A stretch of 56,944 nt of DNA. Origin: Betaproteobacteria bacterium. Lineage in GTDB: Bacteria > Pseudomonadota > Gammaproteobacteria > Burkholderiales > SG8-39. Every line of letters starts with the position of its first letter. Positions within the stretch are counted from its first letter, which is position 1. Location: the NCBI GenBank assembly GCA_016195915.1, contig JACPYS010000024.1:1-56944 (forward strand), in the 5' to 3' direction. Made by a program: the position numbers and the translations under genes. The notes below the pieces were generated by a model. That model did not search any database and was not told the DNA's origin. It saw nothing but the letters and a program-made list of their open reading frames with translations. Shown here in pieces: positions 1-8,748 of this stretch.

Positions 1-592
1 CTCGGCACTCGGCATCGGGACTCGCGTCGCGGGGCCGACGTACGACGCGCTGTACGGCGGGCACTGGGTTCATCCGACCGCCCGGGCGAAGCCGTAGCCA
101 CCATGGGTAGTGCCGTTGGGCGCCAACCGGATAGGCATGGATCAATCCACCAACGGCCTTGCGGTACAGTCGCGGCCGATCCGGGGTGCGGAAACGCCGC
201 AAATACCTGCGCAGCGCAACGCAACCGGACATCGAGTCCTCTACGGTATAGCCGACGCCGCCGCCGAAGGTATCTTCGAGTCGGCGAAAGTCCGAGTCCG
301 CCCGCACCACGATGTCGGTGAAATAGACGGGCCGCGCGCCATAGCGTCCAGGCGAAGGAACGGGCGCAGCGACCAGCGTTGGCCTCGGTGCCCGGCGAGT
401 GTACGGCAGGCCGCACATCATGACGCAGCCGAGGTCCGACCGGGCCCAGAGTGCGGATAGCGGCGCCGGGGAGTCGTAGTCGAGCAGGTCCCACGCCAGC
501 CCAGCGTGCTCGAGCGCCCAGCCGAGAACGTCCTTCCACGCCTGTTTGACGGCTGGCGTCGCCGAGTACATGCGTGCGTTCGCGACCGGCAT
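1..592 (-). CDS. PhnD-like substrate-binding protein, partial (runs off left edge)
   Basis: The leftward frame opens at ATG 592 and has no stop before base 1 (197 codons visible). The translation starts MPVANARMYSATPAVKQAW, continues through SDLGCVMMCGLPYT and reaches GGGVGYTVEDSMSGCVALRR. This pattern is typical of phosphate/phosphonate-type (PhnD-like) periplasmic-binding folds that bind small oxyanions or organic ligands. No signal peptide is visible, so a cytosolic or sensor role is possible. The ATG overlaps the TGA of the ornithine cyclodeaminase-like gene (TGATG), which suggests translational coupling. From about base 145 leftward the frame stops resembling the family: the expected GPLD-type ligand segment is not readable, and a neighbouring frame ends in TRVPMPSAE. 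A frameshift near the edge is therefore possible. Family assignment is moderate; the ligand is unknown. Confidence 0.55.
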   Translation of the reverse strand, partial: MPVANARMYSATPAVKQAWKDVLGWALEHAGLAWDLLDYDSPAPLSALWARSDLGCVMMCGLPYTRRAPRPTLVAAPVPSPGRYGARPVYFTDIVVRADSDFRRLEDTFGGGVGYTVEDSMSGCVALRRYLRRFRTPDRPRLYRKAVGGLIHAYPVGAQRHYPWWLRLRPGGRMNPVPAVQRVVRRPRDASPDAECR

Positions 593-1593
593 CACCGATA
601 CGGCAGCGTCTGCCCCACGCCCGTGCGTCTTGCCTTGTCAAGCATCGCAGCGCCGAGAGCAATATCGGAAAGCGACAGCCCGCGGTGCCAGAAAAGATTG
701 GTCTCGTCCGCGCGCTCGCGGCCTGGCTTGAACCCCGCGACGATCTGGCCGAGTTCCGCATGCAGGTTTTTTTCCGACAGCCGGCCCGAGTCCACGTGCG
801 CGCGAAGCGCCCCGAAGGGACCGGATCGCGCCTGCCCCCAGTCGTCCATCACCATCTTGTCCATGATGTCGCTGAGCGACAGTTCCACCGCGCTCATCGT
901 CCCGTACGGGATGACGCACGCACCCTTCTTGATCCACGCAGTCCTGAGCAGCGGTTCGGGCCGGGTGAGCCGCGATGCCTCGACCACGATGTCCGCTCCC
1001 CTGACGCACGACTCCCAATCCTGCGCGACCGTGATCTTCTTGTGCAGATCGTTCTCCAGTTGCGCGGCGAACGCATTCCGGCTCTCGGGCCTGCGTGAAT
1101 GCACGCGGATCTCGTCGAAGTGGAAGATCGAATCGAGCAGCCGCACGTTCCAGTACGCGGTTCCCCGGGCGCCGATGTGGCCCAGTACCTTGGAGTTCCG
1201 GCGCGCAAGGTGCCTGGCGCCGATCGCCGTGACGGCTCCGGTTCGCATGTCGGTAATGTCGGAAGCGTCGATCACCGCCACCGGGGCGCCGGTCTTCGGT
1301 TCGAACAGGTTGAGCAGCGCCAGCTCCGAGGGCAGCCCGGCCTCGTAGTTGCGGTAAAAATCGCCTACGATTTTCACTCCTGCGAGCCCGAGCGGCCGGA
1401 TGTAGCCTCGCAGCACGTTGAAATGCCCAGGAGTGTCTTTCTCCGGCACGAGATGCATGCGCGGCTCGATGACCGCCTCGCGGCGGCCTTGCGCGAGCAG
1501 CCCGCCTTCCACCGCAGCGAGAATTTCCTGATCGCTCATTGCGAGCGCCTGCACGTCCTGGTAGTTCAGATAGTGGATGTGGATCTGCGCCAT
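592..1593 (-). CDS. Ornithine cyclodeaminase / mu-crystallin family protein
   Basis: Product of 333 residues, within the usual 310-350 range for this family of NAD(P)-dependent cyclodeaminases and imine reductases. Family hallmarks are visible: GVKIVGDF near residue 75, a MRTGAVTAIGARHLAR segment before the Rossmann fold, GHIGARGTAYWNVRLL as the dinucleotide-binding turn, and ADIVVEASR after it. The glycine-rich turn reads GARGTA rather than the common GxGxQA, so the true substrate may not be ornithine. ATG 1593 was preferred over TTG 1602 because AGGA lies nine bases upstream. The gene is divergent from the ABC importer and probably co-transcribed with the PhnD-like gene. Its start is about 65 bp from the HutC-like operator at 1658-1670, so it may belong to the same regulon. 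That link is inference. Confidence 0.8.
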   Translation of the reverse strand: MAQIHIHYLNYQDVQALAMSDQEILAAVEGGLLAQGRREAVIEPRMHLVPEKDTPGHFNVLRGYIRPLGLAGVKIVGDFYRNYEAGLPSELALLNLFEPKTGAPVAVIDASDITDMRTGAVTAIGARHLARRNSKVLGHIGARGTAYWNVRLLDSIFHFDEIRVHSRRPESRNAFAAQLENDLHKKITVAQDWESCVRGADIVVEASRLTRPEPLLRTAWIKKGACVIPYGTMSAVELSLSDIMDKMVMDDWGQARSGPFGALRAHVDSGRLSEKNLHAELGQIVAGFKPGRERADETNLFWHRGLSLSDIALGAAMLDKARRTGVGQTLPYR

Positions 1594-1626
1594 GTTCCGC
1601 AATCCTGCGTCCCGAGCGGCGAATTC

Positions 1627-1670
1627 TTGATTCGGTTCGGGGGTTTGGGCATAGTAGCATGCCTATACAA
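1627..1670 (+). promoter_or_regulatory. Sigma70-type promoter with HutC-like operator for the ABC importer operon
   Basis: TTGATT at 1627-1632 and CATAGT at 1650-1655 are separated by 17 bp. The 13-mer CATGCCTATACAA at 1658-1670 covers the expected start of transcription. Its core TGCC-TA-TACA matches the HutC/GntR-family pattern TGTA-N2-TACA except for two bases in one half. Exactly the same 13-mer occurs at the hutU promoter (4400-4412). A binding site over the start point would suit repression. Confidence 0.6.
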
Positions 1671-1716
1671 CCTGGCCCCAGGGTCAATTCACCTTAACGC
1701 CGCCACGGAGGACCAC

Positions 1717-2691
1717 ATGATGATCCGCATGCTCGCACTGCTCGTACTGGCAATGGCGGCCACGCTGCCGAACGCAAACGCGCAGCAAAAGCGCATTGCC
1801 GTGACCATGATCGTCGAGGTGCCGCAACTGCTCGACGTCAAGCGCGGCCTGGTCGAGGAACTCGCCCGGCTCGGCTACAAGGAAGGTCAGAACCTGGCGA
1901 TCGACTACTCGCACGCTGCGGGAAGCTTTCCGACGCAGCAGCAGATTGCGAAAAAGATCGTCGGCGACAAGCCCGATCTGATCGTCCCGATTACCACGCC
2001 TTCTGCGATCGTCATGGTGCAGGCGGCGAAGGACACAGGTATCCCGATCGTCTTCTCCACGGTCACCGACCCGCTGCGCGCCAAGGTGGTTGCGACGCTC
2101 AAGAGTCCGGGCGGCGTGGTCACCGGTGTGTCGGACCTGGCACCGATCGAACTGCACTTGAAACTCATGCAGGAGATGGTGCCGGGCGCCAAGCGCCTTG
2201 GCGTGCTGATGAATCCTTCGCTGCCCAATACTCAGACTTACCTCGAGACGCTCAAGCAACTCGCCCCGGCGGCGGGGCTTAGCATCGTCGAGTCGCCCGC
2301 GCCGCAGACGACCAATGTGATGGCCGCTGCGCTCAATCTGGTGGGCAAGGCCGACATGGTCTACATCCCGAACGACACCACCGTCTATGCGGCTCTGGAG
2401 GCCGCCGTAAAGGTGGCCACGGAAAACAAACTTCCGCTGTTCTGCGGCGAGACGCGCTCGGTCGAGCGCGGTTGCGCGGCCTCGATCAGTTTCGATTATT
2501 ACGACGTCGGCGTTGCCACCGCCCAAATGGCGAAAAAGGTGCTGGACGGCGCCAAGCCCGGCGATCTGGATGTCAACGTGCTGAAGGACAACTACAAGAA
2601 CTTCCAGCTCTGGATCAACGGCAAAACCGCGGCCGGCATGGGCCTCACGATCAGCGACGACCTGCGCAAGCGCGCGACGAAGGTGTTCTGA
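1717..2691 (+). CDS. ABC transporter substrate-binding protein, TrpX/COG2984 type
   Basis: Periplasmic ligand-binding subunit of a small ABC importer, 324 residues. ATG 1717 is preceded by GGAGG (1706-1710). The N-terminus is a signal peptide (MIRMLALLVLAMAATL, likely cleavage after ANA at about residue 22). The mature part begins with KRIAVTMIVEVPQLL and later has LVGKADMVYIPNDTTVYAAL, characteristic of the TrpX/YtrC-like binding proteins that work with COG4120 permeases and COG1101 ATPases. The permease GTG follows after four bases. Members of this class import aromatic amino acids such as tryptophan or remain uncharacterised. Here the operon ends at hutU and shares its operator, so histidine, urocanate or another imidazole is the suggested ligand. 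That is inference from context only. Confidence 0.85.
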   Translation: MMIRMLALLVLAMAATLPNANAQQKRIAVTMIVEVPQLLDVKRGLVEELARLGYKEGQNLAIDYSHAAGSFPTQQQIAKKIVGDKPDLIVPITTPSAIVMVQAAKDTGIPIVFSTVTDPLRAKVVATLKSPGGVVTGVSDLAPIELHLKLMQEMVPGAKRLGVLMNPSLPNTQTYLETLKQLAPAAGLSIVESPAPQTTNVMAAALNLVGKADMVYIPNDTTVYAALEAAVKVATENKLPLFCGETRSVERGCAASISFDYYDVGVATAQMAKKVLDGAKPGDLDVNVLKDNYKNFQLWINGKTAAGMGLTISDDLRKRATKVF

Positions 2692-2695
2692 TCCA

Positions 2696-3586
2696 GTGTC
2701 GCTGGTCGCTTTCCTCGGGGCGATCGAGACCGGGCTGATTTTCGGACTCGTCGCCCTCGGAGTGTTTCTCTCCTTTCGCGTACTCAACTTCCCCGATCTC
2801 ACGGTCGATGGAAGCTTTGCTTTTGGCGCTGCCGTGACGGCGGTGTTGATCGTCAAGGGCTGGAACCCGTACGCCGCCACCGGCATGGCGATCGCCGCGG
2901 GAAGCTGCGCGGGCCTGATTACTGCGACGCTCCACCTGCGGCTGCGGGTGCTTAACCTGCTCGCCAGCATCCTGACCATGATCGCGCTGTACTCGGTGAA
3001 CATTCGCGTCATGGCAGGCCCGACCGTTCCGCTGCTCGGCCAGAGGACCGTGCTGAGCTCGGTCGAGCACCTCGGCGTGCCGAATCCCTGGCTCGCGCCG
3101 CTGTTCTTTCTTGCGGTGAGCTCCGTGGTCTGGGTGATCTACGCATGGTTCCTGCACTCCGAAACGGGTCTCGCGATGCGCGCCACGGGCGCCAATCCGG
3201 TGATGGCGCGCGCCAACGGTGTGCGCACCGAGCGGCTGGTGCTGGCCGGACTGGCGATCAGCAACGGGCTCGCGGCGTTCGGCGGCTCGCTGCTCGCGCA
3301 GCTGCAGGGGGCCGCGGACGTCACCATGGGCATCGGCACCATCATCGTCGGCCTGGCCGCGGTCATCGGCGGCGCAGCGCTCATCCCTGCCCGCAGCCTC
3401 GTGGGGCTCACCCTCGCCTGCGTGTTCGGCGCGATCGTCTATCACGTCATCGTTGCGCTCGCGTTGAACGCAACGACTCTGGGCCTCACCGCGTCCGACG
3501 TAAATATCGTCACCGCAGCGCTGGTATGCGTGGCCCTTGCGTTCTCCGGCACCGCCACCGGCGCCCGTCAGGGCAAGAAACCATGA
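2696..3586 (+). CDS. ABC transporter permease, TrpY/COG4120 type
   Basis: Integral inner-membrane subunit of the importer, 296 residues. It is dominated by hydrophobic helices: an N-terminal GAIETGLIFGLVALGVFLSF, then the conserved FPDLTVDGSFAFGAAV block typical of COG4120 permeases, and about eight membrane segments in all. The loop ATGANPVMARANGVR near residue 165 is the conserved cytoplasmic coupling region that contacts the ATPase. GTG 2696 lies four bases after the binding-protein stop. The 3' end overlaps the ATPase start by four bases (ATGA at 3583-3586), indicating tight translational coupling of the three-gene operon. Confidence 0.88.
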   Translation: MSLVAFLGAIETGLIFGLVALGVFLSFRVLNFPDLTVDGSFAFGAAVTAVLIVKGWNPYAATGMAIAAGSCAGLITATLHLRLRVLNLLASILTMIALYSVNIRVMAGPTVPLLGQRTVLSSVEHLGVPNPWLAPLFFLAVSSVVWVIYAWFLHSETGLAMRATGANPVMARANGVRTERLVLAGLAISNGLAAFGGSLLAQLQGAADVTMGIGTIIVGLAAVIGGAALIPARSLVGLTLACVFGAIVYHVIVALALNATTLGLTASDVNIVTAALVCVALAFSGTATGARQGKKP

Positions 3587-4377
3587 TCAAGGTCGATCGT
3601 GTTTCGGTGGTATTTAACGCCGGTACCGCGCTGGAGAACCGCGTGCTCAGCGATCTCTCGATCGAGATCCCGAGCGGCCAGTTCGTTACCGTCATCGGCT
3701 CCAACGGCGCGGGCAAGTCCACCCTGCTCAACGTCATTGCCGGCGAGCTGCCGGTTGCCTCGGGGCGAGTGGTAATCTCGGAGCAGGACGTCACGCCGCT
3801 GCCCGCATCGGAGCGCTCGGCGCTGGTGGCGCGGGTGTTCCAGGATCCGCGCGCCGGCACCTGCGAGGTCCTTACGGTCGAAGAGAATCTGGCGCTGGCG
3901 GCCTCACGCGGCGGCCCGCGCGGCCTGCGCCTTGCGCTGAATGCCGGGCGGCGCCAGCGCTTTCGCACTGCGCTGCAGCGGCTGGGCCTGGGGCTGGAAC
4001 ACCGCCTGGGCGATCAGATCGGCCTGCTCTCGGGTGGCCAGCGCCAGGCCACCAGCCTGCTGATGGCCTCGCTCGAGCCGATGCAGATCCTGCTGCTCGA
4101 CGAGCACGTGGCGGCGCTCGACCCGCGCACCGCCGGCTTCGTGCTGGATCTCACTCGCCGCATCATCGAGGAGCAGAAGCTGACCGCTCTGATGGTGACG
4201 CACAGCATGCGCCATGCTCTTGCGCTTGGCGAGCGCACGCTGATGCTGCATGAGGGCCGGATCGTGCTCGACATCACGGGCGAGGAACGGCGCCGCATGA
4301 CGGTCGCCGACCTGATCGCGCGCTTCCGCACGCAGCACGGAGCGGAGCTCGATTCCGACAGCCTGCTGCTGTCTTGA
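3583..4377 (+). CDS. ABC transporter ATP-binding protein, TrpZ/COG1101 type
   Basis: Cytoplasmic ATPase that energises the importer, 264 residues. The Walker A motif GSNGAGKST is at residues 39-47, the signature LSGGQRQ at 149-155, and Walker B QILLLDEH at 168-175. The residue after the catalytic glutamate is H, as is common in this subfamily. The switch histidine lies in [13 protein letters not shown] 3583 overlaps the permease stop. The stop at 4377 sits inside the -35 region of the hutU promoter, so hutU can be made from its own promoter or by readthrough of this operon. Confidence 0.9.
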   Translation: MIKVDRVSVVFNAGTALENRVLSDLSIEIPSGQFVTVIGSNGAGKSTLLNVIAGELPVASGRVVISEQDVTPLPASERSALVARVFQDPRAGTCEVLTVEENLALAASRGGPRGLRLALNAGRRQRFRTALQRLGLGLEHRLGDQIGLLSGGQRQATSLLMASLEPMQILLLDEHVAALDPRTAGFVLDLTRRIIEEQKLTALMVTHSMRHALALGERTLMLHEGRIVLDITGEERRRMTVADLIARFRTQHGAELDSDSLLLS

Positions 4378-4412
4378 TTCCGGCCGGACGCCGACCTACC
4401 ATGCCTATACAA
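4374..4412 (+). promoter_or_regulatory. hutU promoter with HutC-like operator
   Basis: TTGATT at 4374-4379 and TACCAT at 4397-4402 are spaced by 17 bp, the same -35 hexamer and spacing as the importer promoter at 1627. The 13-mer CATGCCTATACAA (4400-4412) overlaps the -10 element and the start point. Its core TGCC-TA-TACA resembles the HutC pattern TGTA-N2-TACA. A GAGGAG ribosome-binding site follows just before ATG 4430. Confidence 0.6.
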
Positions 4413-4429
4413 GTAATCGAGGAGCAGCC

Positions 4430-6115
4430 ATGACTTCCGGACCCCGCACCGTGCGCGCGCCGCGCGGAACGCAGCTCAACGCCCGCAGCTGGCAGACCGA
4501 GGCGCCGCTGCGAATGCTGATGAACAACCTCGATCCCGAGGTCGCCGAGCGCCCCGAGGACCTGGTGGTCTACGGCGGCATCGGCAAAGCGGCGCGAAAT
4601 TGGGACTGCTTTGACCGGATCGTCGATTCGTTGAAACGCCTCGATACGGATGAATCACTGCTCGTCCAGTCCGGTAAGCCGGTTGGGGTGTTCAAGACGC
4701 ACGCCGACGCGCCGCGCGTGATGATCGCCAATTCGAACCTGGTACCCAGCTGGGCGAGCTGGGAGCATTTCAACGAACTCGACCGCAAGGGCCTGATGAT
4801 GTACGGCCAGATGACAGCGGGCTCGTGGATCTATATCGGCAGCCAGGGCATCGTGCAGGGAACCTTTGAGACCTTCGCCGAAGCCGGACGGCAGCATTAC
4901 GGCGGCGACTGGTCGGGCAAGTGGATTCTCACCGCGGGCCTGGGCGGCATGGGCGGTGCTCAGCCGCTTGCCGCCACCATGGCTGGCGCGTCCATGATCG
5001 CGATGGAATGCGACCCGACCCGCATCGACATGCGGCTGCGCACCGGCTATCTCGATGCGCGGGCCAATTCGCTGGAGGAAGCCTTCGCGATCATCGAGCG
5101 CGCCTGCGCGGAAAAGAAGCCGGTATCGGTGGGGCTTCTTGGCAATGCCGCGGAGTTGATACCGCAGATACTCAAGCGCGCGCAGACCAGCCGGCTACGG
5201 CCCTCGCTGGTCACCGATCAGACCTCGGCGCACGACCCCGCCAATGGCTACCTTCCGGAGCACTGGTCACTCGAGCGCTGGCACGATCTGCGCCGCAAAG
5301 ATCCCGAGGAAGTGGCGATCTCGGCGCGAGAAGCGATCGCGAACCATGTGCGCGCGATTCTCAACTTCAAGGCGATGGGCATTCCCTGCGTCGACTACGG
5401 CAACAACATCCGCCAGGAAGCGAAGAACGTGGGCGTGAAGAACGCTTTCGATTACCAGGGGTTCGTGCCGATGTACGTGCGGCCGCTGTTCTGCCGGGGC
5501 AAGGGACCGTTCCGCTGGGCTGCGCTATCCGGGGACCCGGAAGACATCGCGAAAACCGACGCGAAAATCCGCGAACTCTTTCCGCAGGACAAACTGCTTG
5601 GCCGCTGGCTGGACCTCGCCGGCAAGCGCATCAAGTTCCAGGGGCTCCCTGCGCGCATCTGCTGGCTGGGACTGGGCGAGCGCCACATCGCGGGGCTTGC
5701 ATTCAACGAAATGGTGCGCAAGGGCGAACTCAAGGCACCTGTGGCACTCGGCCGCGACCACATGGATTCGGGCTCGGTCGCGAGTCCCAATCGCGAGACG
5801 GAGGCGATGAAGGACGGCTCGGATGCGGTTTCCGACTGGCCGCTGCTCAATCTGATGCTCAACTGCGCGAGCGGCGCGACTTGGGTGTCGTTCCATCATG
5901 GCGGTGGCGTCGGGATGGGTTATTCGCAACATTCGGGGCAGGTGTCGGTCTGCGACGGCACCGACGCTGCCGCAGCGCGCCTCGCGCGCGTGCTGTGGAA
6001 CGACCCTGCCACGGGGGTCATGCGCCATGCCGACGCCGGCTACGACATCGCCATCGAAACCGCGCGCAAGCACAAACTGGATCTGCCGATGCTTAGCACG
6101 GGACCCGCGCGGTGA
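4430..6115 (+). CDS. hutU: Urocanate hydratase
   Basis: Second enzyme of histidine degradation: converts urocanate to 4-imidazolone-5-propionate with tightly bound NAD+ used as an electrophile, in the cytoplasm. The length of 561 residues equals the family norm. NAD-binding [10 protein letters not shown] lies at residues 170-179. The urocanase signature with the active-site cysteine ([11 protein letters not shown], Cys at about 411) is intact, as are [14 protein letters not shown] and [14 protein letters not shown] near the C-terminus. ATG 4430 has a good GAGGAG site. The stop codon overlaps a GTG (GTGA at 6112-6115) that appears to be the old start of hutH. The gene looks fully functional although its partner hutH is destroyed. 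Confidence 0.97.
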   Translation: MTSGPRTVRAPRGTQLNARSWQTEAPLRMLMNNLDPEVAERPEDLVVYGGIGKAARNWDCFDRIVDSLKRLDTDESLLVQSGKPVGVFKTHADAPRVMIANSNLVPSWASWEHFNELDRKGLMMYGQMTAGSWIYIGSQGIVQGTFETFAEAGRQHYGGDWSGKWILTAGLGGMGGAQPLAATMAGASMIAMECDPTRIDMRLRTGYLDARANSLEEAFAIIERACAEKKPVSVGLLGNAAELIPQILKRAQTSRLRPSLVTDQTSAHDPANGYLPEHWSLERWHDLRRKDPEEVAISAREAIANHVRAILNFKAMGIPCVDYGNNIRQEAKNVGVKNAFDYQGFVPMYVRPLFCRGKGPFRWAALSGDPEDIAKTDAKIRELFPQDKLLGRWLDLAGKRIKFQGLPARICWLGLGERHIAGLAFNEMVRKGELKAPVALGRDHMDSGSVASPNRETEAMKDGSDAVSDWPLLNLMLNCASGATWVSFHHGGGVGMGYSQHSGQVSVCDGTDAAAARLARVLWNDPATGVMRHADAGYDIAIETARKHKLDLPMLSTGPAR

Positions 6116-6245
6116 ACGTGGTCCTTGGCGAGCGGCAGCCTCACAGGGGCCAACGGCACCTCGGACCATTCGCTGGTGTTCGCCGAGACGGGCGAACTGC
6201 TCGCGAGCGGAAATATCCACCGCGAACCGGTAGCGCTGGCCGCAC
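6112..6245 (+). pseudogene. hutH: Remnant of histidine ammonia-lyase (hutH)
   Basis: Histidine ammonia-lyase normally makes urocanate from histidine and is about 510 residues long; only a scrap remains. A GTG at 6112 overlaps the hutU stop, as expected for a coupled downstream gene. In the +1-shifted frame, bases about 6145-6240 read TSDHSLVFAETGELL and then SGNIHREPVALAA. This matches the family block SDNPLVF...GE...GGNFHAEPVALAAD that lies near the middle of the enzyme. The upstream part, including the Ala-Ser-Gly (MIO) catalytic loop, and everything downstream are missing. The match ends about 55 bp before the stop of the island's last gene. I read this as deletion plus replacement at the island's left junction. 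Confidence 0.7.
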
Positions 6246-6297
6246 ATGCGCGCCACCCCGCTTCAGCGAGCAACCACGCTTGCACAAGGTCGGGCTG

Positions 6298-8748
6298 CTA
6301 CTTGTTGCGCAGATTGACGTTTGTCTTGCCACACTCACACCGAAACGATTCCGCAGTCTCCCTTTCCGGCGAAACACGCAGACGCTCACCACAAGCGGTG
6401 CACGCAAATCCCTGCAATAGGTCCTGGAACGCCTTTACAACCGGTTGGAAATCTCTCTTGGTCAGATTCTCCCAGCTGTTGAAATGTATGGCAGCGTTGA
6501 CCTGCCATTGCTCAGCGTTTGAAGCAACGGCAACCGCATCGCATTTGGCTGAGCAACTATCGAGACTCTGGACAACGTCCTTCTGCCCCCAAGAGTTTGC
6601 CGCATCCTTACCGCGCTTATAAAGCGTCCGTAGACGACGAATAGCAGCGGGCAGTAGCTCACCGAGCTGATATTGAGCATCACCGCGAAATTCCACGGAC
6701 GCACGCAGCCGATGGCATAGATCTGCTGACGTGTACTCCAGAAAGTGGCGGAGCAAGCTTGCTGCCGCGCGCACGTTATCTTCTTGCAGATAGTCTTGGA
6801 TCTCGGCCCAGACATCGCGGTCATCCCATTGAGCGGGGCCCTGATCTACTGTCCAAGTTCTGAACTGAACCGAAGACCCTGGTCCGGTTAAGCCCTCCGT
6901 ACGCATATGGCGCAGCCAAATTGGGTCGTGAGTTGTCATAACGAACTGCGTGTTCGGGAACTCCTTTTTCAGAAGCGTGCATACCTCCCGCCGGTGACCT
7001 GCATCAACCGACATGAGCACATCGTCGAGAACCGCGAAGGTGAAGTCTTTACCCTGAATATGTCGCATCAAGGCAAGGTACAGGCACAGACCCATTCCGT
7101 CTTGATGTCCTTCACTGTGATAAGCACCCGGCGGGAAGAATCCGCGACCGTAGAAATCAACGTCAAAACCAAGCTTGCCCATTGATGGAGTCAGTTGTGC
7201 CTTGAAGTCCTGTTCATCCGACCGGTTAACAAAGCCATATAGCGCTGCGAAGTCTTTTTGGACCGCGGCATAAACGCCAGACAAGACCTTGTCGCTGGTT
7301 TCGACATACACATCGGACGCCTGTCTCGCAATCTGAGCCTCATCCTTTGCTATCTTGCGTTTTCGCATTGCACCCCGATATGCCTCGAGGCGTTCTTGGG
7401 CGATCGTGAGCCAGTCCCGCGCCGCGTCCTGTTTTGACGGATCTGGAAGAGCGGCAACAGCCTTGTCGAGTGCGTTAATCTCATCAAACAGTCGTTGAGG
7501 GACGGTCGGAATTGTCGCGAGGAGATCGACCGTTTCTTTCAGGGGCAGTATGTTGCCCAGCCTGGCGGCCAGCGCTTTGCATCCGGCCACGTGCGCACTC
7601 GCTGCTTGCATTGCGACGGGCGGCTTGGCGAGCGCTGCGTAACGCAGCAAGCCCTCGACGGCTGTTTCCACCTTTTTCAGCGCCGCAATCAGCGGCGTCA
7701 TCTTTTTCTCCGTGGTGGTTCGCTTGCGTGTCGCTTCCTTCAGGTGATCAATTTTTTCCTGAACCTTCCCTTTGAGCTCCGCGAGATCCCAAGGGGTATC
7801 GCAGAACGGACACATCGCGTCATTGGCGAGTTCAATGCCCGTGGAAAGAAAAGATTCGTGCTTTACGGTTTGCGCCACCGCGGGGTCGCCGGCGAGAATA
7901 TTGATTTCAGCTCGGACCTCGGCAACGCGAGTTGCCGTCTCGGCAGTTGCTATTTCTGCGATAGCGTCACGGGCACCGTTGATGTCCGCCGCAGCCTGAA
8001 TTTTCGGAATGCGCTGTGGCTGGACCGGTGTCGGCACCGCCATGCCGTCCTTTAGATTGGTTTTTTCAGTCAGCTCAGGTAGCAGAGCAAGCCCGAGGAT
8101 GCCCCTTTTTTCGTTGGTAGCAGCTAAGACTGCGTCGGGCCTTAGCTCCGCAAGATTCAGCGCTTGCAGAAAATGGTCGCGGGCAACCCTCGCGGCCGTC
8201 TCAAGTCCGGGCAATTGCTTTTCACGGGCATTTGCGATTTTCTGCAGGCCCGTTCTCACTCTCTCCAACTGCTCAAGGTGAAGCAGCGCCTGGACCTCCT
8301 CCGCACGTTGCCCCGGCGTTGCAAGCACGTACCGAATGAGTTCCCGGCGTGACAACACGATTTCCGGATGCGCCTCGACACGCTTGAGCACCTTTAGGAC
8401 GTCAGGATCACTCGGCGTAACTTGAGGAGCGGTCGGAGTTTTGACGCTGCGCTCAATCGTCACGGTCTTCCCAAGGCTGGGAATAGTGACCGTCACAGCA
8501 ACGCGAGATTTGGCCGGATTATTGCGCTGATCGACGTGCGGTCCGTGCTGCTTGAGGGATACCTCGCCTTTGCCTTCCCCTGAAAGCCTCGAAAGATCGC
8601 CAGTCATCGCGAACTCCAAGGCGTCAACGACGCCGCTCTTGCCGGTGCCGTTGGGGCCACAGATGCCAAAACTCCTTCCATTGAAATGCAAGGTCAGATC
8701 GCGGATGCCGCGAAATTCCTTTATCCTGATGGACTCGACGGAAATCAC
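6298..8748 (-). CDS. Zinc-hook AAA/ABC-type ATPase (SMC/RloC-like), last gene of the defence operon
   Basis: Product of 816 residues. It opens with ISVESIRIKEFRGIRDL, then Walker A GPNGTGKSG at residues 31-39. A central helical region carries CPFC (313-316), a zinc-hook-like pair. Next come a signature-like SEGHQDGMGLCL (about 545), Walker B FAVLDDVLMSVD (571-582) and TTHD (605-608). The C-terminal 200 residues contain LLRHFLE and end in a zinc ribbon (CxxC at 783, CxC at 804). GTG 8748 was chosen over TTG 8757 because it overlaps the upstream stop (GTGA). Zinc-hook ATPases linked to type I restriction loci include RloC, an anticodon nuclease. The RxxxE at about 667-671 is compatible with that idea, but I cannot identify a complete nuclease triad. 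Role: probable sensor or effector ATPase; exact activity unknown. Confidence 0.8.
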   Translation of the reverse strand: MISVESIRIKEFRGIRDLTLHFNGRSFGICGPNGTGKSGVVDALEFAMTGDLSRLSGEGKGEVSLKQHGPHVDQRNNPAKSRVAVTVTIPSLGKTVTIERSVKTPTAPQVTPSDPDVLKVLKRVEAHPEIVLSRRELIRYVLATPGQRAEEVQALLHLEQLERVRTGLQKIANAREKQLPGLETAARVARDHFLQALNLAELRPDAVLAATNEKRGILGLALLPELTEKTNLKDGMAVPTPVQPQRIPKIQAAADINGARDAIAEIATAETATRVAEVRAEINILAGDPAVAQTVKHESFLSTGIELANDAMCPFCDTPWDLAELKGKVQEKIDHLKEATRKRTTTEKKMTPLIAALKKVETAVEGLLRYAALAKPPVAMQAASAHVAGCKALAARLGNILPLKETVDLLATIPTVPQRLFDEINALDKAVAALPDPSKQDAARDWLTIAQERLEAYRGAMRKRKIAKDEAQIARQASDVYVETSDKVLSGVYAAVQKDFAALYGFVNRSDEQDFKAQLTPSMGKLGFDVDFYGRGFFPPGAYHSEGHQDGMGLCLYLALMRHIQGKDFTFAVLDDVLMSVDAGHRREVCTLLKKEFPNTQFVMTTHDPIWLRHMRTEGLTGPGSSVQFRTWTVDQGPAQWDDRDVWAEIQDYLQEDNVRAAASLLRHFLEYTSADLCHRLRASVEFRGDAQYQLGELLPAAIRRLRTLYKRGKDAANSWGQKDVVQSLDSCSAKCDAVAVASNAEQWQVNAAIHFNSWENLTKRDFQPVVKAFQDLLQGFACTACGERLRVSPERETAESFRCECGKTNVNLRNK

